Assembly: GCA_003151155.1 (NCBI GenBank)
Contig: PLWX01000256.1
Coordinates: 22,347 to 86,346, forward strand
Reading direction: 5' to 3'
From: Acidobacteriaceae bacterium
GTDB taxonomy: Bacteria > Acidobacteriota > Terriglobia > Terriglobales > Acidobacteriaceae
Length of the DNA stretch: 64,000 nucleotides
Positions 9,670 to 18,361 of this stretch are shown piece after piece. The position numbers and the translations under genes were made by a program. Positions within the stretch are counted from its first letter, which is position 1. The number at the start of each line of letters is the position of its first letter. Under the pieces are notes generated by a model that made no database searches, had not been told where the DNA came from, and saw only the letters and a list, made by a program, of their open reading frames with translations.

Positions 9670-10337
9670 TACGCCTTAAGCGCCTTGCGCCCTTTCATCT
9701 CGGTCAATAGCTTGTCGATCTGGTCGTCTTTTTCCAGAACCGCCAATCGATGCTCGATGTCGTCTCCCGCAACCACTTCCACCCGCGCCTGGCTCGAGGC
9801 TTCGGCCCGCTGAATGCGAGACTTCATCCTCTCCAGTGTCGCCACCTTGTTGCGATCGTCGACTGCCAATTGTGCGCTAGTCGCCTTATCCATCGAACGG
9901 GCGCGTCGCGATTGCGCAAGCAACACATCGACCTTGGCGTGGGCTTCGGCGAGCTTCGCGTCCAGTTTCTGCAGTGCGCCTTTTAGGATTTCCACCTGGG
10001 TGCGCTGATCGGAAAGTTGTTCATCGAAGCTCGCTGTGAATTGCTTGTAACTCAGCGCGCGATCGAGCGCGGCGCGCGCCAGGTCGTCCTGCTTCTTATC
10101 GACGGCAAGTTCGGCTTTGCGCATCCACTCGACCTCCTTGTCGGCGTTTTCCTTCTTCTTCTTTTCCAGCAGGTGTAGATCGGCGATGGCAATGGCCACC
10201 TGCGTCTTCACTTGCAGGAACTGATTCTGCATGTCGAGAATGATCTGCTTGAGCAGCTTCTCAGGATTTTCCGCCCGGTCGACCATGTCGTTCAAGTTCG
10301 CCCGGATGAGTGTGCCTACGCGTTCTAGCAATGCCAT
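9669..10337 (-). CDS. PspA/IM30 family membrane-stress protein
   Basis: MALLERVGTLIRANLNDMVDRAENPEKLLKQIILDM is a PspA N-terminal signature. Confidence 0.95.
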   Translation of the reverse strand: MALLERVGTLIRANLNDMVDRAENPEKLLKQIILDMQNQFLQVKTQVAIAIADLHLLEKKKKENADKEVEWMRKAELAVDKKQDDLARAALDRALSYKQFTASFDEQLSDQRTQVEILKGALQKLDAKLAEAHAKVDVLLAQSRRARSMDKATSAQLAVDDRNKVATLERMKSRIQRAEASSQARVEVVAGDDIEHRLAVLEKDDQIDKLLTEMKGRKALKA

Positions 10338-10396
10338 GACGATCTCCTTCTAATTCCGAAATGGGCGGAGATCCCTTAGATCTCCGCGCGAGTTCC

Positions 10397-11869
10397 TTAC
10401 GCCCCTGCCCCTTTAGCCTTCGAACTGCCGTCCGGCGGCAACACGTCGGGTTTCGGCGCTTTGTCTCCGATGGTGCGAACCTTTGCGAACAGATCTTCCA
10501 TCTTCATTCCACTCAACGCCTCGAAAAGTGCGGGTACCTGCGCCGCCATCTCCGTGATGTCGCCGGTAATCTTGTGCGCGCCTGCGGAGCTGCCGTTGCC
10601 GGTCGACACGATGGTGATCTTGTCGACCTGGCTCAGGGGCGTGGCCAGAGCGCGAACGATCTCCGGCATGCTGCTGAGCAGTTTGTCGATGACCGCTGCC
10701 TGGTTGTATTCCTGGAAGGCCTCGGCCTTCACGTTCATCGCCTTGGCCTCCGCTTCACCTTTCTTGAAGATGATCTCGGCCTCGGCTTCGCCCTGCGCTC
10801 GGATTGACGCAGAACGTCCCTCGGCTTCACTCATCAGGCGCTGCCGTTCGGCGCTGGCCAGCGTCTCGATGCGCGCGCGTTCGATTTCGGCGCCCTTAAG
10901 CACGGTCGCGATCAGCTCCTTCTCGTGACGCAGGATTTCCTGCTCTTGCACCTTCACCTGTTCCTGCTTCTCGATCTGCTGCACCTTCACGCTCTCAGCG
11001 ATCACCTGCTGCTGCATGATGTTGGTCTGAATCTCGTAGGCCTTATCCGCCTGCGCCTGTTGCTTCTTGACCATCTCGTTGTACGAGGCTCGCTTCACTT
11101 CGAGATCGCGCTGCGCCTCGGCTTGTTTCGCCTGCGAAGCCGTCTCTGCGAATACTCGCTCCTGGTCGGCTTGCGCACGGGCGACGGCTGCTTCGCGCGT
11201 CGCGGCTGCCTGCTTGATCGCCGTGTCGCGGTCCGCTTCCGCGGTGGCGATATCCGCATCGCGCTTAATCCGCGCAATGTCCGGACGCCCCATGTTGGTG
11301 ATGTATTGATTCTTGTCGCGCACTTCCTTAATCGTGAAGCTGATGACCTCGAGCCCCATCTTGCTCATATCGTCCGCGCAAGTCGCGCGCATGCGATCGC
11401 CCACCATCTCCGGCTGCTTCACAATCTCTTCCACCGTGAGCTGCCCAATGATGCCGCGCAGGTGACCTTCCATCACCAGGCGGATCAGCCCTTCGCGCTG
11501 TTGCGGGGTCTTGGTCAGGAATTGTTCGGAAGCGGTGGTGATCGAAACCGGGTCCGACTTCACCTTGATCTGCGCTACGGCTTCCACGGTCACCGCAACG
11601 CCCTGTTTGGTGTAGAGGTCCTGCTGCGGCGCCACGTCGAACGACATTAGTTCGAGCGAAAGCTGCAGGCAATTTTCAACCATCGGCCAGATTACTGTGC
11701 CTTTGCCCTTGATGATCCGCGTACCGCGAATGCCATACACGATCAGCGCTTCATGCGGTCCCGCTTTGCGGAACAACCGCGCTACCATCATCATCAAGAA
11801 GATGATGGCCACCACAGCCAGGCCGACGATCACCATGATATCGGTAGGAATTTTCGACAGAATGTTCAT
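10397..11869 (-). CDS. flotillin-like SPFH protein
   Basis: ORF 10397..11920; MNILSKIPTDIMVIVG...VVAIIFLMMMVARLFRKAGPHEALIVYG, long Ala/Glu-rich coiled coil; start taken at M18. Confidence 0.93.
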   Translation of the reverse strand: MNILSKIPTDIMVIVGLAVVAIIFLMMMVARLFRKAGPHEALIVYGIRGTRIIKGKGTVIWPMVENCLQLSLELMSFDVAPQQDLYTKQGVAVTVEAVAQIKVKSDPVSITTASEQFLTKTPQQREGLIRLVMEGHLRGIIGQLTVEEIVKQPEMVGDRMRATCADDMSKMGLEVISFTIKEVRDKNQYITNMGRPDIARIKRDADIATAEADRDTAIKQAAATREAAVARAQADQERVFAETASQAKQAEAQRDLEVKRASYNEMVKKQQAQADKAYEIQTNIMQQQVIAESVKVQQIEKQEQVKVQEQEILRHEKELIATVLKGAEIERARIETLASAERQRLMSEAEGRSASIRAQGEAEAEIIFKKGEAEAKAMNVKAEAFQEYNQAAVIDKLLSSMPEIVRALATPLSQVDKITIVSTGNGSSAGAHKITGDITEMAAQVPALFEALSGMKMEDLFAKVRTIGDKAPKPDVLPPDGSSKAKGAGA

Positions 11870-11957
11870 ACGCCCCCTTAGGCGAACATCAAGTACGATC
11901 TGACAACACGGGCCTTCCATCGCCCGCTGGAACTTTTTCTATTTCGCACATCGACAA

Positions 11958-12869
11958 CTAACGATGTGCGACCGGAGTCATCCGCTCCATCTCGGCCACC
12001 ATCCGGTCAGTCGCTGCCAGGCCGAGATAAATCTGGTCCCCTGAAAGTGTCTGCACGTGCACGCAGCGGTTGCCACCCCAGATATAAGCTCGCATCCTGC
12101 CGATTCCCCGAATGCCCCACCCGCCAAAATCGCGCAATGGATTGCAGCTCTCGGCGCGGTAGGTCACGATCTCCTGCGCCGGCACAAACCGTAGCGTCAG
12201 TCCCAGCGTGCGGATCTCCAGCCCCGCAGTGGTGATGCGATACCGAAATCCCGACGCAGCCCACATCGCGCAGCCCAGCATTACTACTCCAATAATTACC
12301 GGCACGGTTTGCGACGGACCGTGCAGGTCAAGTAGCAAGCTCGCGGCGAACAACCCGATCGCGATCACCAGGAAAATCATCCCCATAACCGGCGACGCAT
12401 GTGTCTCTTCGGCGATGAGCTCTCCATATTCGCGTGCCCGCTTGCGAGCGACTCTGATCCTGCCCACTTCGCCGATCAGCAGCGCCCCGCCCATGATCAA
12501 GCTCCAAATTCCGAGGGGAAAGTCCAGCGTCTTTGCTTCGCCCAGATTTACCCGCAGCGTCCCATGCGTGATCCCGAAAAGAATTCCGATTCCCCAGAAC
12601 TCCGCTACCATCACCAGCCAGCCCAACCCGCTGATCTGCGGAAATCGGCTGAGAATAAAAGTGAACAGGCAGAGCAAGCCGAACGCGACTCCAATAATCG
12701 TCGTAAACACCGGCTGTTTCGGTGCAAATCCGTTGGCGACGCCCGCTGCATTGAAGTGCGACGCGATCACCGCCGGCAGGCTGTCATAGGCGCGCCAGAT
12801 ATCCAGCAGCATGGCTACGAACGCCAGCCACGGCACCATCATCGCGATACGCCAGTTTCTGCTGCACAT
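11958..12869 (-). CDS. DUF1648/SdpI-like membrane protein with C-terminal PH-like region
   Basis: LPAVIASHFNAAGVANGFAPKQ N-terminal motif and multiple TM segments. Confidence 0.75.
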   Translation of the reverse strand: MCSRNWRIAMMVPWLAFVAMLLDIWRAYDSLPAVIASHFNAAGVANGFAPKQPVFTTIIGVAFGLLCLFTFILSRFPQISGLGWLVMVAEFWGIGILFGITHGTLRVNLGEAKTLDFPLGIWSLIMGGALLIGEVGRIRVARKRAREYGELIAEETHASPVMGMIFLVIAIGLFAASLLLDLHGPSQTVPVIIGVVMLGCAMWAASGFRYRITTAGLEIRTLGLTLRFVPAQEIVTYRAESCNPLRDFGGWGIRGIGRMRAYIWGGNRCVHVQTLSGDQIYLGLAATDRMVAEMERMTPVAHR

Positions 12870-12879
12870 AACTTGCTCC

Positions 12880-13479
12880 TTACTTGCCGTCCTGCATTTG
12901 CGCGGTCTGCGAAGTCGAGCCCTCTAGCTCATCCCAGCGACGTACATACGCGATACCCTTCTCGTAACGCGTGACCACGACTTCAATTCCCTTTCCAATC
13001 GGATCTCCGGTATCGCTGCGTGCACCGCACACCTGGCGCACACCTTCCTGCACGAAGACCAGTTCCCCGGTGCCACCCTGCCGGATCGGATTGGTGATCT
13101 GTCCCAGCACACCGACTTTCTCGTAATCTGCCGGATCAAGTTCGCCAGTATCTTTCATCAGCACTTTGGCCAGGAACCAGAACACCGTGGCGCCTCCGAC
13201 GAAACCACACAACGTTGCCAATAGAACGATCCACGTCCCCAGCGCCGCTTCATGCACGCTGAGCAAGTAACCCGCACCTCCAAACCATGCGAGAAACGCC
13301 ATGATCGTCGCGAAGTTAAACGGCGAGACTCCGCCCTTCAGCGCCGGCCCGTGCCCATGTGCCCCGTGGCCAAAGTGAAAATGTCCATGTGGCAGGTGCA
13401 CGCTGCCGGAGACGAACGAGAAAATGCTCAGCAGCAACCCGACGAGAAAACAGACGAGATAAAAAGCTGTCCAGCTCAT
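12880..13479 (-). CDS. NfeD-like membrane protein, probable flotillin partner
   Basis: TM segments followed by OB-like VGVLGQITNPIRQGGTGELVFVQEGVRQ; neighbours flotillin. Confidence 0.75.
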   Translation of the reverse strand: MSWTAFYLVCFLVGLLLSIFSFVSGSVHLPHGHFHFGHGAHGHGPALKGGVSPFNFATIMAFLAWFGGAGYLLSVHEAALGTWIVLLATLCGFVGGATVFWFLAKVLMKDTGELDPADYEKVGVLGQITNPIRQGGTGELVFVQEGVRQVCGARSDTGDPIGKGIEVVVTRYEKGIAYVRRWDELEGSTSQTAQMQDGK

Positions 13480-13506
13480 AACCCTTCTCCGCCCGCTCGC
13501 GCGGCC

Positions 13507-14010
13507 TTACACCATCGACCCATAACCCGTTTCCGCTTTTCGCGGATTCGACTGCAAAACTTCCAGCAACCGCTCCACCAGATCCGGCGTCTCGAGAATG
13601 TGCCCGAGCAACACGAGGCAGCGACGCGAATCCGGATGCTTCGCCAATTGCAGCAGTGCATGCGCCACCTTGGGATCGCGACGGAATCGCTCGGCCCCGC
13701 TGATCAGCCACAGGTCCAACTGGTCTTCCATCACCCGCACATCCGAGGTCAGGTGCTCGTGATACCCATCCGGGTCATCGACGAGGTAGCCCGGATGCAC
13801 CTTGAAAAACCTTGCCAGCAACAAACGCGTCTGGTTGGTCAGGTGCGGCCGTGCCCCGCTCTCGATCTGCGAAAGGTACGACTGGCTGATGCTCTGCCCG
13901 GCTTCCTCGCGAATCGCTCGGGCGAGTTCCTGCTGTGTCATCTCGCGATCCAGGCCCCGAAGCGTGCCTTCGACCTCACGCAAGTAGCGAATTTTTTCTC
14001 CAAGTCTCAT
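13507..14010 (-). CDS. XRE-family helix-turn-helix regulator
   Basis: MRLGEKIRYLREVEGT...MTQQELARAIREEAGQSISQSYLSQIESGARPHLTNQTRLLLARFF; start at M23 of ORF 13507..14076. Confidence 0.88.
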   Translation of the reverse strand: MRLGEKIRYLREVEGTLRGLDREMTQQELARAIREEAGQSISQSYLSQIESGARPHLTNQTRLLLARFFKVHPGYLVDDPDGYHEHLTSDVRVMEDQLDLWLISGAERFRRDPKVAHALLQLAKHPDSRRCLVLLGHILETPDLVERLLEVLQSNPRKAETGYGSMV

Positions 14011-14016
14011 ATAACG

Positions 14017-14040
14017 GATTGCAATTATCATATTGCAATC
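14017..14040. promoter_or_regulatory. probable operator of the XRE regulator
   Basis: GATTGCAAT-tatcat-ATTGCAATC, perfect 9-bp inverted repeat 7 nt upstream of the predicted start. Confidence 0.6.
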
Positions 14041-14225
14041 TGCGATTGTCAAGAATTCTATCTCCCGGCGGCTCAATCAGCTATCCGCTCTCCCAGAACA
14101 GGCCCTCCGAAAATCTCTCGATAAAAGGAGATGTATTCGTTGCAGCTGAACGCTAGAATAACGATTAGCTACTCGCTACGACGCGTCTGTGCACCGCGCC
14201 GTCCAGATCGGAGTAATTCCCCTTC

Positions 14226-16418
14226 ATGAAATCTCCTGTGCGATTCGCAGTCCTTGTCGTGCTTGCGTTCCTTGCCATCAACCTTCCTGTAACTTGCCAA
14301 AATACAGATGCAGGTCTCCAAAACAAGCCCTGGATGAACCGCAACCTTGCGCCCGATGAACGCGCCAATCTCGTTCTCAAAGAGATGACGCTCGACGAGA
14401 AGATCAATCTCGTCCACGGTCAGGGTATGGAAGGTTTCGGTCGTCCCGTGCCGCACTCCGAGCTCGGCAATGGCGGGGCTGGATTTGTACTCGGAGTTGA
14501 GAGATTAGGAATTCCCATCATCCAGATGAGCGACGCCGCCTATGGCGTTCGGCAGAGCGCGGTCAACGGCCGCTACTCCACGGCACTCCCTTCGAATGTT
14601 GGATCCGCCGCGAGCTGGGATCCGCAAGCTGCGTGTGAATACGGTGCGTTGATTGGCAGGGAGCTTCGCGCCCAGGGCTACAACATGACTCTTGGCGGTG
14701 GCGTAAACCTGACCCGCGAACCACGCAACGGCCGCACCTTCGAATACATGGGAGAAGACCCGGTCCTCGCCGGAACGCTGGTTGGCAACCGAATTCGTTG
14801 CGAACAGGCACAGCATGTGCTCGGCGATATCAAACACTACGCGGTCAACGATCAGGAGAGTGGCCGCACCGAAGTGAATGTCGTCATCAGCCATCGTGCG
14901 ATGCGCGAATCCGATCTGCTGGCTTTCGAAATCGGCCTCGAGATCGGCCAGCCCGCCGGTGTCATGTGTTCTTACAACCTGGTGAATGGCGATTACGCCT
15001 GCGAGAACAAGTATCTGCTCAAGGATGTTCTGAAAGGCGACTGGAAGTTCAAGGGTTTTGTCCTCTCCGATTGGGGCGCGACCCACAGCACCGAGAAGGC
15101 TTCAGCAGCTGGTCTCGATAACGAGGAACCTTTCGGCGACCTCTTCGGCGACAAACTCAAGGCGGCAGTGCAATCTGGAAAGGTATCGCAGGCCGAGCTT
15201 GACGATCACGTTCGCCGCATTCTCCGCTCCGAGTTTGCGGCTGGAATTGTGGACAACCCGATGCGCCGCTCTGTAGTGGATGTCGACGCCGAGCAGGAAA
15301 TCGCGCGGAAGCTCGAAGAAAGCAGCATCGTGCTTCTGAAAAATCGCGACAACGTTTTACCGCTTGACCGGAACAAAGTGCATTCCATTGCTGTCATCGG
15401 AGAACACGCCGATTACGGCATGATCTCCGGGGGCGGCTCCGCCCAAGTCGACCCTCCGGGGCAGGCGCATGAATGGCAGGCGCAGGTCTGGTTCCCAACC
15501 TCACCTATGAAAGCCCTACAGGCAAAAGCCCCCGGCGCAAAGGTGCAATTCAACTCCGGAGCGGATACCTCGAGCGCCGCGGCCCTCGCTAAACAATCCG
15601 ACGTGGCGATCGTATTCGTGCGTCAGTGGATCAGTGAAGGCATGGATCTGCCCAACCTTTCACTACCAAACCATCAGGACGCGTTGATCGAGAAAGTGGC
15701 TGCTACCAATCCGCATACCATCGTTGTGCTCGAGTCGGGAACCGCCGTTACCATGCCGTGGCTCGATCACGTCAGCGGTATCGTAGAAGCCTGGTACGGG
15801 GGCAGCAAAGGCGCCGATGCCGTTGCCAACGTTCTCTTCGGAGACGTCAATCCGTCGGGCAAGCTCCCGATGACGTTCCCGCGAAGTATCGAAGACTTGC
15901 CGCATTCGAAACTTTCCGAGCCGCCCACCGGCTTGAAAGACCCTTCGACCGAAAAACATCCAGAACTTGCGAGGGCCACCTTCTCCGTCAATTACGACGA
16001 AGGCTTGAAAGTCGGCTACAAGTGGTACGACGCAGAAAAGAAGCCCGTGCTCTTCCCCTTCGGCTTTGGACTGTCATACACGCAATTCGCGTACAGCGAC
16101 TTGAAAGTGTCTTCCGGTCCTTCGACGCAAGTGAGCTTCCTGGTCAAAAACACAGGAACTCGCGCCGGCGAAGAGGTCGCCGAGGTTTACGCAGCGTTGC
16201 CCGCAAATGCCGGCGAGCCGCCCAAACGCCTTGTGGGATGGAGCAAGGTCTCTCTTCAACCCGGAGAATCCAGGCAAGTCACAGTCACTATTCCTGCAAA
16301 GTATTTGTCCATCTTCGATGAACACGAGAATGCCTGGAAGCTTCTTCCCGGCAGCTACAACTTCCTGGTCGGCGGATCATCGCAAGATCTTCCACTCAAG
16401 CAGGATGCGACTTTCTAG
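14226..16418 (+). CDS. glycoside hydrolase family 3 (beta-glucosidase-like), secreted
   Basis: Signal peptide; GFVLSDWGATHSTEKASAAGLD nucleophile motif, KHYAVNDQESGR, C-terminal FnIII-like domain. Confidence 0.95.
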   Translation: MKSPVRFAVLVVLAFLAINLPVTCQNTDAGLQNKPWMNRNLAPDERANLVLKEMTLDEKINLVHGQGMEGFGRPVPHSELGNGGAGFVLGVERLGIPIIQMSDAAYGVRQSAVNGRYSTALPSNVGSAASWDPQAACEYGALIGRELRAQGYNMTLGGGVNLTREPRNGRTFEYMGEDPVLAGTLVGNRIRCEQAQHVLGDIKHYAVNDQESGRTEVNVVISHRAMRESDLLAFEIGLEIGQPAGVMCSYNLVNGDYACENKYLLKDVLKGDWKFKGFVLSDWGATHSTEKASAAGLDNEEPFGDLFGDKLKAAVQSGKVSQAELDDHVRRILRSEFAAGIVDNPMRRSVVDVDAEQEIARKLEESSIVLLKNRDNVLPLDRNKVHSIAVIGEHADYGMISGGGSAQVDPPGQAHEWQAQVWFPTSPMKALQAKAPGAKVQFNSGADTSSAAALAKQSDVAIVFVRQWISEGMDLPNLSLPNHQDALIEKVAATNPHTIVVLESGTAVTMPWLDHVSGIVEAWYGGSKGADAVANVLFGDVNPSGKLPMTFPRSIEDLPHSKLSEPPTGLKDPSTEKHPELARATFSVNYDEGLKVGYKWYDAEKKPVLFPFGFGLSYTQFAYSDLKVSSGPSTQVSFLVKNTGTRAGEEVAEVYAALPANAGEPPKRLVGWSKVSLQPGESRQVTVTIPAKYLSIFDEHENAWKLLPGSYNFLVGGSSQDLPLKQDATF

Positions 16419-16440
16419 CTCGTTTTGTTCAGGCAATAGA

Positions 16441-16470
16441 AAACCCCGCCTGTCCCAAGGCGGGGTTTTT
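16441..16470. terminator. bidirectional rho-independent terminator
   Basis: AAACCCCGCCT-gtccca-AGGCGGGGTTTTT between convergent genes. Confidence 0.9.
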
Positions 16471-16492
16471 CGCTAGCGGCCGCTTCTGTCGG

Positions 16493-16819
16493 CTAGCGGT
16501 CATCCCAATCGCGATGGTGCTCGCGCCACTCGTGACGCTCATGCTCCAACCGCTCGCGGCGTACATGCTCCTCATGCTGCCAATGTCGATCGCGGTCGTA
16601 GTTCCGGTAATATCGGTCGCCGTCGTAGTTGCGGTAGTAGCCGTTATACGGAGCCTGATAGTAGCCGCCGTTATACACGCGGGTCGTGTACGAATACCCA
16701 TTGCTCACGCAGGTCTGCCGGTCGCCGTCGCGGTCGAGATAGCAATACCCCTCTTGCGCCATCGCGGGCAGGGCCAACGCTGCAATCGTTGCAAGGCCAA
16801 GAATAATTTTCGTCTTCAT
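16493..16819 (-). CDS. small secreted Tyr/Arg/Asp/His-rich protein
   Basis: MKTKIILGLATIAALALPAMAQEG signal peptide; low-complexity RDRYY/HEHRR tail; paralogue at 17036. Confidence 0.75.
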   Translation of the reverse strand: MKTKIILGLATIAALALPAMAQEGYCYLDRDGDRQTCVSNGYSYTTRVYNGGYYQAPYNGYYRNYDGDRYYRNYDRDRHWQHEEHVRRERLEHERHEWREHHRDWDDR

Positions 16820-16841
16820 GATTTTCCTTGCTTGATGTTGA

Positions 16842-16879
16842 GCGGTCACGCTGCTCCGTTGGCCGTCTCTCGTGTTCAG
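16842..16879 (-). promoter_or_regulatory. conserved leader element, copy 1
   Basis: GCGGTCACGCTGCTCCGTTGGCCGTCTCTCGTGTTCAG, 35/38 identical to 17341..17378. Confidence 0.65.
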
Positions 16880-16922
16880 CAAAAGAAACCCATCGCTGCG
16901 CGCATAGTTGCGAGAAACGTTG

Positions 16923-16959
16923 ACCCTACTCTGAACATATCCTTTCAGCCAATCTTCAG
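16923..16959 (-). promoter_or_regulatory. predicted promoter with direct-repeat response-regulator box
   Basis: Minus strand CTGAAGATTGGCTGAAA (11-bp period) then 14 nt to TAGGGT. Confidence 0.5.
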
Positions 16960-16991
16960 AAAGCCAGCAGTGACAAGGGTTTCAAGAGAAA

Positions 16992-17018
16992 CAAAAAGTC
17001 CCGCCGGTTAGCGGGACT
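16992..17018 (-). terminator. rho-independent terminator of 17036..17320
   Basis: Minus strand AGTCCCGC-taaccg-GCGGGACTTTTTGT. Confidence 0.8.
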
Positions 17019-17035
17019 GTCTGCACGCGCTTTGA

Positions 17036-17320
17036 TTAGCGTCGGTAACCATCGTGCTCGCGGTACTCGCGATTCCTCTCCATCTGTTCCCGCCGCTCGC
17101 GTTGTTCTCGAGCTTGATTACGCCAGTAGTCATCGCGATCGTACGCGCGGAAATGATTGTCGCCATCGTAGCGGCGGTAGGCATCGGCGTCATAGCGATA
17201 GTTCTGCGTGTAAATCGCGCGCTGATCATCGCGATCGCGATACCGGTTTCCTTCTTCTGCCGTTGCCGGAAGAGCCAGAGCTGCCAGGGTTGCGAGACCA
17301 AGAACGATTTTCGTTTTCAT
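17036..17320 (-). CDS. small secreted Arg/Tyr/Asp-rich protein, paralogue of 16493..16819
   Basis: MKTKIVLGLATLAALALPATAEEG signal peptide nearly identical to neighbour. Confidence 0.75.
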   Translation of the reverse strand: MKTKIVLGLATLAALALPATAEEGNRYRDRDDQRAIYTQNYRYDADAYRRYDGDNHFRAYDRDDYWRNQAREQRERREQMERNREYREHDGYRR

Positions 17321-17340
17321 ACTTCCTCCTCTGGTATTGG

Positions 17341-17378
17341 GCGGTCACGCTGTCCCGTTGGCCGTCTCTCTTGTTCAG
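17341..17378 (-). promoter_or_regulatory. conserved leader element, copy 2
   Basis: GCGGTCACGCTGTCCCGTTGGCCGTCTCTCTTGTTCAG. Confidence 0.65.
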
Positions 17379-17421
17379 TAGAGGAAACACTCCGACATCT
17401 TCGTAGTTGCGCTTGAGAGTG

Positions 17422-17459
17422 ACCCTAAGGTGGGAAATAAGCTTTCAGCTAACCTTCAG
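17422..17459 (-). promoter_or_regulatory. predicted promoter with direct-repeat response-regulator box
   Basis: Minus strand CTGAAGGTTAGCTGAAA (11-bp period) then 15 nt to TAGGGT. Confidence 0.5.
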
Positions 17460-17494
17460 AAACCCTTTATTAACGAGGGCTTTCGCAACTTCTG

Positions 17495-18361
17495 TTACAG
17501 CCCTGCGGCAATCCGCGAACGTGGATCCAGGTAGTCGCGCAGCGCATCGCCGATGAAGTTAAACGCCAGCACGGCGAACATCACCGCGAGCGCCGGGAAG
17601 ATCACGATGTGCGGCGCATCGAAGAGATGTGAGCGCGCGTCATTGAGCATCGTTCCCCAACTTGCCGTGGGTGGCGGTACTCCGAGGCCGAGGAAACTCA
17701 TGGTGGCTTCGGCGAGAATTGCGCCCGCCATTCCAATTGCCGCTTGCACGATCACTGGCTGCAAAATGTTGGGAAGAATATGCCGCACGATGACGCGGGC
17801 ATCGCTGGCGCCCAATGCACGGGCTGCTTCCACAAACTCTCGATCGCGCACCGCCAGCACCTGCGCGCGTACGAGACGCGCGTAGCCTACCCATCCGCCG
17901 ATCACGAGCGCGAGAATCAGGTTCCAGATGCCTGGTCCGAGGAACGCCACGAATGCAATCGCCAGCAGTATCCCGGGGAACGACAGAAACGCGTTCATTA
18001 CTACTATGTTGAAGAAGCGATCGAACTTTCCGCCATAGTAGCCCGCGATCGATCCGAAGAGAATACCGAGCGCCAGAGATCCAGCGACCACGCAGCTCCC
18101 GACCAGCATGGAAATCCGCGAACCATAGATGATGCGCGAGAGAATATCGCGTCCGAGTTCGTCGGTGCCAAACCAATGCGTATGCGAAGGCGGTTGCAGG
18201 CGGATTGTCAGATCGAGTTGTGCTGGATCGTAAGGCGACAGCCACGGCGCAAAGACAGCGCAGAGGACGAAGAGAATCACCAGCACCGTGCCCGCCGTGG
18301 CAAGCGGATTGTACTGCGCAGCGCGTCGCCACACCGGCAAGGGAGTGGAGGCTGTCGCCAT
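17495..18361 (-). CDS. ABC transporter permease, dipeptide/oligopeptide type (DppC-like)
   Basis: THWFGTDELGRDILSRIIYGSRISM and EAARALGASDARVIVRHILPN EAA motif. Confidence 0.93.
   Translation of the reverse strand: MATASTPLPVWRRAAQYNPLATAGTVLVILFVLCAVFAPWLSPYDPAQLDLTIRLQPPSHTHWFGTDELGRDILSRIIYGSRISMLVGSCVVAGSLALGILFGSIAGYYGGKFDRFFNIVVMNAFLSFPGILLAIAFVAFLGPGIWNLILALVIGGWVGYARLVRAQVLAVRDREFVEAARALGASDARVIVRHILPNILQPVIVQAAIGMAGAILAEATMSFLGLGVPPPTASWGTMLNDARSHLFDAPHIVIFPALAVMFAVLAFNFIGDALRDYLDPRSRIAAGL

Noticed and set aside
10925-11650. 241-aa plus-strand Leu/His-rich ORF
   Set aside because: Antisense shadow of the flotillin coiled-coil coding region in GC-rich DNA.
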